From positions 811,321 through 875,320 of the forward strand of contig MNCI01000270.1 of assembly GCA_015680685.1 (NCBI GenBank): 64,000 nucleotides of DNA, read 5' to 3'. The stretch comes from Gnetum montanum (lineage: Eukaryota > Streptophyta > Gnetopsida > Gnetales > Gnetaceae). Both the position numbers and the translations under genes were made by a program. This document shows positions 60,086-64,000 of the stretch, in pieces; position 1 is the stretch's first letter; every line of letters begins with the position of its first letter. The notes under the pieces are model-generated. The model did not search any database, was not told where the DNA came from, and saw nothing but the letters and a program-made list of their open reading frames with translations.

Positions 60086-60350
60086 TCAATACATCTGTTT
60101 TATGTAGCGAATCTGATTGAATAGAAACTTAGGAGTCATTGGTGAATTCCGAGTTACAATTTGATATATAATGATCTTTTTTGTTTTTGTATCTGTAAGA
60201 CGATACCACAGGCTAACATCTGATTCCAACAGGCTAACATCTGTCATTGTTTCATTAACGGTGCAAAGATGTTGCATTATCAGGTTGATATTTCGAAATA
60301 CATTAATTGCTGTTGGCCATGCATACTGAGGTGTTGTGACGCTGCTGAAA
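60086..60350 (-). CDS. Possible exon of unknown function
   Basis: Minus strand open frame, extended upstream of its ATG (60277) through AIFSSVTTPQYAWPTAINVF to about 60345, preceded by CTCTTATCAG that could be an acceptor. Ends shortly after 60110. It may belong to the same unit as the ORF at 59532-59729. No homology known to me. Confidence 0.28.
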
Positions 60351-60399
60351 ATTGCTGATAAGAGAATGGACTAAGTTTGAGTATAAAGTATTTTAGAAA

Positions 60400-60990
60400 C
60401 AAATGTTTGGAAAGATCATAAAACCTGCTACGGTATATGCTTGTTACGAATGAACACATGAATCAAAGCCACCAATTTTGGTTAACGGAAAGGTGACTAT
60501 CTAAGACTTGCCATAGTCGGCTCAAGTGAAATATGCATGCAATAAGAGGGTCTAGATTAACAGCTGTAGCCAAAAATGACAGGAAACTTTTAGATACCCA
60601 TGTAAATTAGCGGCTGCTGTCCCAGGGTGGTGGGCTGCTGTGAGAGATGTCCCAGGGTGGTGGTTCTCCTGGGCTCTCCCTATGGTTTGGGGGCCATGGA
60701 ACACTTTGAGGCACCCTCTGGTGACTCAACTGTTAGAAAACCCATCCCAGCTTGGCAGTACCAAGTCAGCGGTAGGACACCCTCCTGTTGCAACTCTCTC
60801 TAAGTTCTCTTCATTCTATCCTTACGTGGAGAACTACATGGCCTTGATTCTACAATAGTTGTAGATATGTAGGCAGCCAAGATTGGATAGTTCTGGTGTG
60901 GTGCCAGGCCACACCTTGTACTAGATCATGAGCAATCTAGGGGTGAGGCACCATCCCTTGTAGATGCATCATTTCCCCTTCCATCGATGT
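60400..60990. other. Unassigned spacer before copia element 2
   Basis: A higher-GC patch (60610-60860) with a 72-codon frame and an imperfect repeat of TGTCCCAGGGTGGTGG at 60618 and 60648. Nothing recognisable. Copia similarity starts near 61000. Confidence 0.4.
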
Positions 60991-60999
60991 TGTCTATAG

Positions 61000-63602
61000 G
61001 GTTGCTTGTGTGCTTGTTTACATGGTCCTCGTTTGGAATTGGTTTATTAGGATGTTTGTGGTCCTATGACTCCCATTTGTCTTGGTGGATCTATTTATTT
61101 TGTGACTTTCATAGATGATTGCACAAGGAAGGTTTGGGTTTATATGCTGAAATCAAAAGATGAAGTGTTTTCAGTTTTCAAAACATTTGTTGTAAGAGTA
61201 GAAAATGAAATAGGTCTAAAAATAAAATTTTTGCAAACTGATAATGGTGGGGAGTACACTTCTAAAGTATTTGCTGATTTTTGCAACATCAAAGCAATTA
61301 GGCACATTCGTACCCCTCCTAGTACACCACAGGAAAATGGAGTTGCTGAAAGATGCAACAGAACATTGTTGGATCGTGCTAGAACAATGGTTTCAAGTGT
61401 AGGCCTACCTAAGACATTTTTGGAAGAGGAAGTTATGACTGCTGCATATTTGGTGAACAGGTCTCCACATTCTTCAATTGATAATGTTGTTCTAGAAGTT
61501 GTTTGGAAAGGTAAAAATGTTTCATACAGTCATTTAAGAGTTTTTGGATGTGAGGCATTTATGCATATTTCAAAGAAAAACAGAACTAAGTTGGAGGACA
61601 GGGATAAAAATTGCATATTTGTTGGATATGGAGAAGATGAGTTAGGATTCAGACTTTGGAATCCTGAATTGAAATGTGTAGTGAGATCAAGGGACATTAA
61701 ATTTAGAGAAAATGTGATGTTTAGTGAGCTGCAAAAGAAAGACAAGGACAGAAATGGCTTAGAAAGCATAAGGACTCCTTTTAGTGTGACTAAGAAATTG
61801 AAAATGATGAAATTCATGGATTTTCTAGATCTGGAAACTTTGGACAGCATGCTCAAAGTACATGGTAGCAAGTTAAGAACTTAGGACAGTAAGGAGAAAA
61901 TGTAGGATAACAAGAAAATGAGGTAGAAGATGATGAACAACAAGCTATAGATGTGTCTCATTGGGATAGAAGGTCATCCAGAACTACCAGACGTCCTGAT
62001 AGGTACTCTCCCTCATTGAATTATGTACTTTATAGCAATAGTGGTGAACCAGAAATACTGAAGGAAGCCATGACATGTGTTAATGCCACAAAGTGGAAGG
62101 AAGTTATGAATGATGAATGGGAATCAATCCAACAGAACAAAACCTGGGAGCTAGTGCAATTTCCAAAAGGGAGAAAATGCTTGGAGTGCAGGTGGCTATA
62201 GAGAATTAAATCATAGGAAAATGGGGAAAAATGTTTCAAGGCTAGGTTGGTGGTGAAAGGCTATGCACAGAAACTAGGTATTGAGTTTCAAGAAATTTTT
62301 TCTCTAGTAGTAAAACACTCTTCTATACATTTAGTGCTATCATTAGTGGCTTGCATGGACTTAGAGTTGGAACAACTTGATATAAAAATTGCATTCCTCC
62401 ATGGAGATTTGGAGGAGGAAATTTACATGAAATAGCCAGAAGGGTATGAAGAATAGCAAGGTTCAGGTCTGGTTTGTAAATTGAAAAAGAGTTTATATGG
62501 TTTGAAACAAGCCCCTAGGGAGTGGTATAAAAGGTTTGATACTTTCATGAAGAAGTTATCCTATTAGAAAAACAACCTAGACCACTGTGTGTATTTTTAT
62601 GGAGATGTTTCAGGTAAATTTACAGTGTTGTTATTGTATGTTGATGATATGCTAATTGCTGGAAATGATATAGCAGAGATAAAACATTTAAAATTGGAAA
62701 TGGGCAAAGAATTTGCTATGAAGGATTTGGGATAGGCAAAGAAAATTCTTGGTATGAATATTTATAGGGAAAGAAAAAGGAAGAAGCTATGGTTGAGCCA
62801 GGAAGATTACATTGGAAAGGTTTTAAAGCATTTCAACATGGAGGATGCAAAACCTGTAAGTACACATTTTTCAGCATAATTTAATTTATCAAAGAAGCAC
62901 TGTCCAAAGTCAAAATAGGATTTTGAAAAGGCTAAAAATATCCCATATACTTCTACTATTGGGTCATTGATGTATGCCATGGTCTGTACACGTCTTGATA
63001 TTGCTTATGCCATTGGAGTAGTTAGTAGATTTATGACCAGCTATGGGTGAAATCACTGGTTAGTTGTCAAATGGATTTTAAAATATTTAAAGGGCACAAA
63101 AGTGCATTGCTTATGTTTTGGAGATGCTAATCTGCACATTGAAGGTTTTGTAGATGCAAACTTTGTTGCTGATCATGATACAAGACGATCTTCTACAGGG
63201 TACACATTTATTTTTAGTGGTGCAATAGTGAGTTGGTTGTCATGTCTACAACCACTAGTAACTTTATATACAACTGAATCAAAGTACGTAGCCCTCATAG
63301 AAGCATGTAAGGAGATGTTATGGATGAAGAGATTTTTGCAGTATCTTGGATTAAAACAACAAAGGTATGCTATGTTTTGTGATAGTTTGAGTGCAATCCA
63401 TCTTGCAAAGAATTCTACCTTTCATGCCAGGACAAAACATATAGATTTCTGATTCCACTTCATAAGAGAAATCATAGAGGATGTCTTGGTGCATCTTCAA
63501 AAGATTCATACAAAGCTCAACATTGCTGATGCTTTAACAAAACCAGTGATAGCTGAAAAACACATTTTCTATAGGAAGAAGCTTAGGATAACTGAAGCTT
63601 AA
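61000..63602 (+). pseudogene. pol: Copia element 2 pol: integrase, RT, RNase H (5' truncated)
   Basis: A 272-codon open integrase piece (61066-61884) has FVTFIDDCTRKVWVY, TDNGGEYTS and the ENGVAERCNRTLLDRARTM block, so the D-D-E triad is present. After a frameshift near 61890-61950 one frame runs to 63602 with stops at 62199, 62435, 62454 and a few more. RT blocks: RLVVKGYAQKLGIEFQE, LDIKIAFLHGDLEEEIYMK, YGLKQAPREWYKRF and LLYVDDMLIAGND. RNase H: TRRSSTGYTF, TTESKYVALIEACKE and KHIDF. Copia order INT-RT-RH. Gag and protease are absent. Younger-looking than copia element 1. Confidence 0.93.
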
Positions 63603-63640
63603 CCAAAGTGCACATCTCTTAAAGGTTGATTGGATTTGTC

Positions 63641-63652
63641 TTCAAGGGGGAG
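63641..63652 (+). other. Polypurine tract of copia element 2
   Basis: TTCAAGGGGGAG just before the LTR start TGTTGGAAA, the usual plant copia arrangement. Confidence 0.8.
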
Positions 63653-63654
63653 TT

Positions 63655-64000
63655 TGTTGGAAAAATGAAGAAAAATACATTAATTGTTGTATTTCCTTTT
63701 ATGTTGCATTTGATGTGGGGATGTGTTTTATCCCACATGTATTAGGATTGGGGTTTGGTCCTCATGTTTCTTCATAAATAGAAGGCTTGGGGTAGCCTTT
63801 AGTGTGTGCTTTGAAGTGAAATCATTGTATCAAGGTTTTACCTTGGAGACATGAGTCTTGTTGGTGTTGATCTAAGATCTGTTGGAATAACAGATTGGGT
63901 GTTTGGAAAAGTTACAAGGATGGCTTGTGTCTTGAAGATTTGAGAAGAATAGAAGGTAGATCAGTATTGTTTTGGAAGTAGGGTAAAAAGGGCCCAAACC
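63655..64000 (+). repeat. 3' LTR of copia element 2, cut by window end
   Basis: Starts TGTTGGAAAAATGAAG after the PPT. Contains a TATA-like CATAAATAG at 63773-63781 and continues past the window. No second copy is available to test its end. Confidence 0.8.

Noticed and set aside
60640-60858. 72-codon Trp-rich ORF
   Set aside because: No recognised family, and it begins in a local repeat (CCCAGGGTGGTGG); likely chance.

Overview
This is 64 kb of plant nuclear DNA made almost entirely of nested, decayed LTR retrotransposons. I see no intact host gene, rRNA or tRNA gene, or CRISPR. The retrotransposon families, spliceosomal introns and heavy stop-codon decay point to a large plant genome. A gymnosperm is my guess from the style of decay, not something the sequence proves.

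Layout. (1) Element A (about 1-10971, + strand) is the 3' two-thirds of a Ty3/gypsy element: an antisense gene (1-4176, minus), RT-RNaseH-aRNH-integrase (4890-8362) and a 1.72 kb 3' LTR (9248-10971). (2) Element B (12167-30352, minus strand) is a near-complete relative: 5' LTR (truncated), PBS, Gag-protease (28621-24396), antisense gene (19359-23840, plus), RT-integrase (18654-15179), PPT and 3' LTR. (3) Element C (about 30353-45960, minus strand) is an older, diverged relative with the same order. (4) 46-48.7 kb holds a decayed coiled-coil reading frame and an LTR of another gypsy-like family. (5) 48.7-58.5 kb is a decayed Ty1/copia element (+) broken by a solo LTR with a 5-bp target duplication and by a non-autonomous LTR element with short LTRs, and also carrying SINE-like inserts. 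(6) 59.3-60.6 kb has weak exon-like ORFs of unknown origin. (7) 61.0-64.0 kb is a second, 5'-truncated copia element (+) running into its 3' LTR.

Main discovery. Elements A, B and C look like the Tat/Ogre side of Ty3/gypsy: Gag-PR separate from RT-INT, and a second archaeal-type RNase H. Each carries, between PR and RT, a gene on the opposite strand to pol. In B and C I can trace eight exons and seven GT-AG-type introns at matching places, with a conserved ATG and a TATA box of its own; in A six exons and the start of a seventh are visible. The encoded protein begins with a segment that looks by eye like an FCP1/NIF-type HAD phosphatase fold that has lost its catalytic Asp motifs. A central domain of unknown function, an acidic segment and a coiled-coil tail follow. 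On the sense strand a 3' splice site lies just before the RT ATG in B and C (mutated in A). The antisense gene therefore appears to sit inside an Ogre-like sense intron, which explains how its own introns survive reverse transcription.

Each element also carries two unusual non-coding signatures at module boundaries: arrays of AGTTTA plus a 4-bp-arm hairpin whose arms change together, and swarms of a 12-bp perfect palindrome AGCGTATACGCT (A, B) or TACGCTA/TAGCGTA inverted repeats (C) in the LTR, leader, antisense promoter and first intron.

Caveats. All calls are by eye from sequence. Most coding regions carry stops and frameshifts, so they are annotated as pseudogenes. Five single-N joins are flanked by identical 39-50 bp repeats and look like assembly artefacts.
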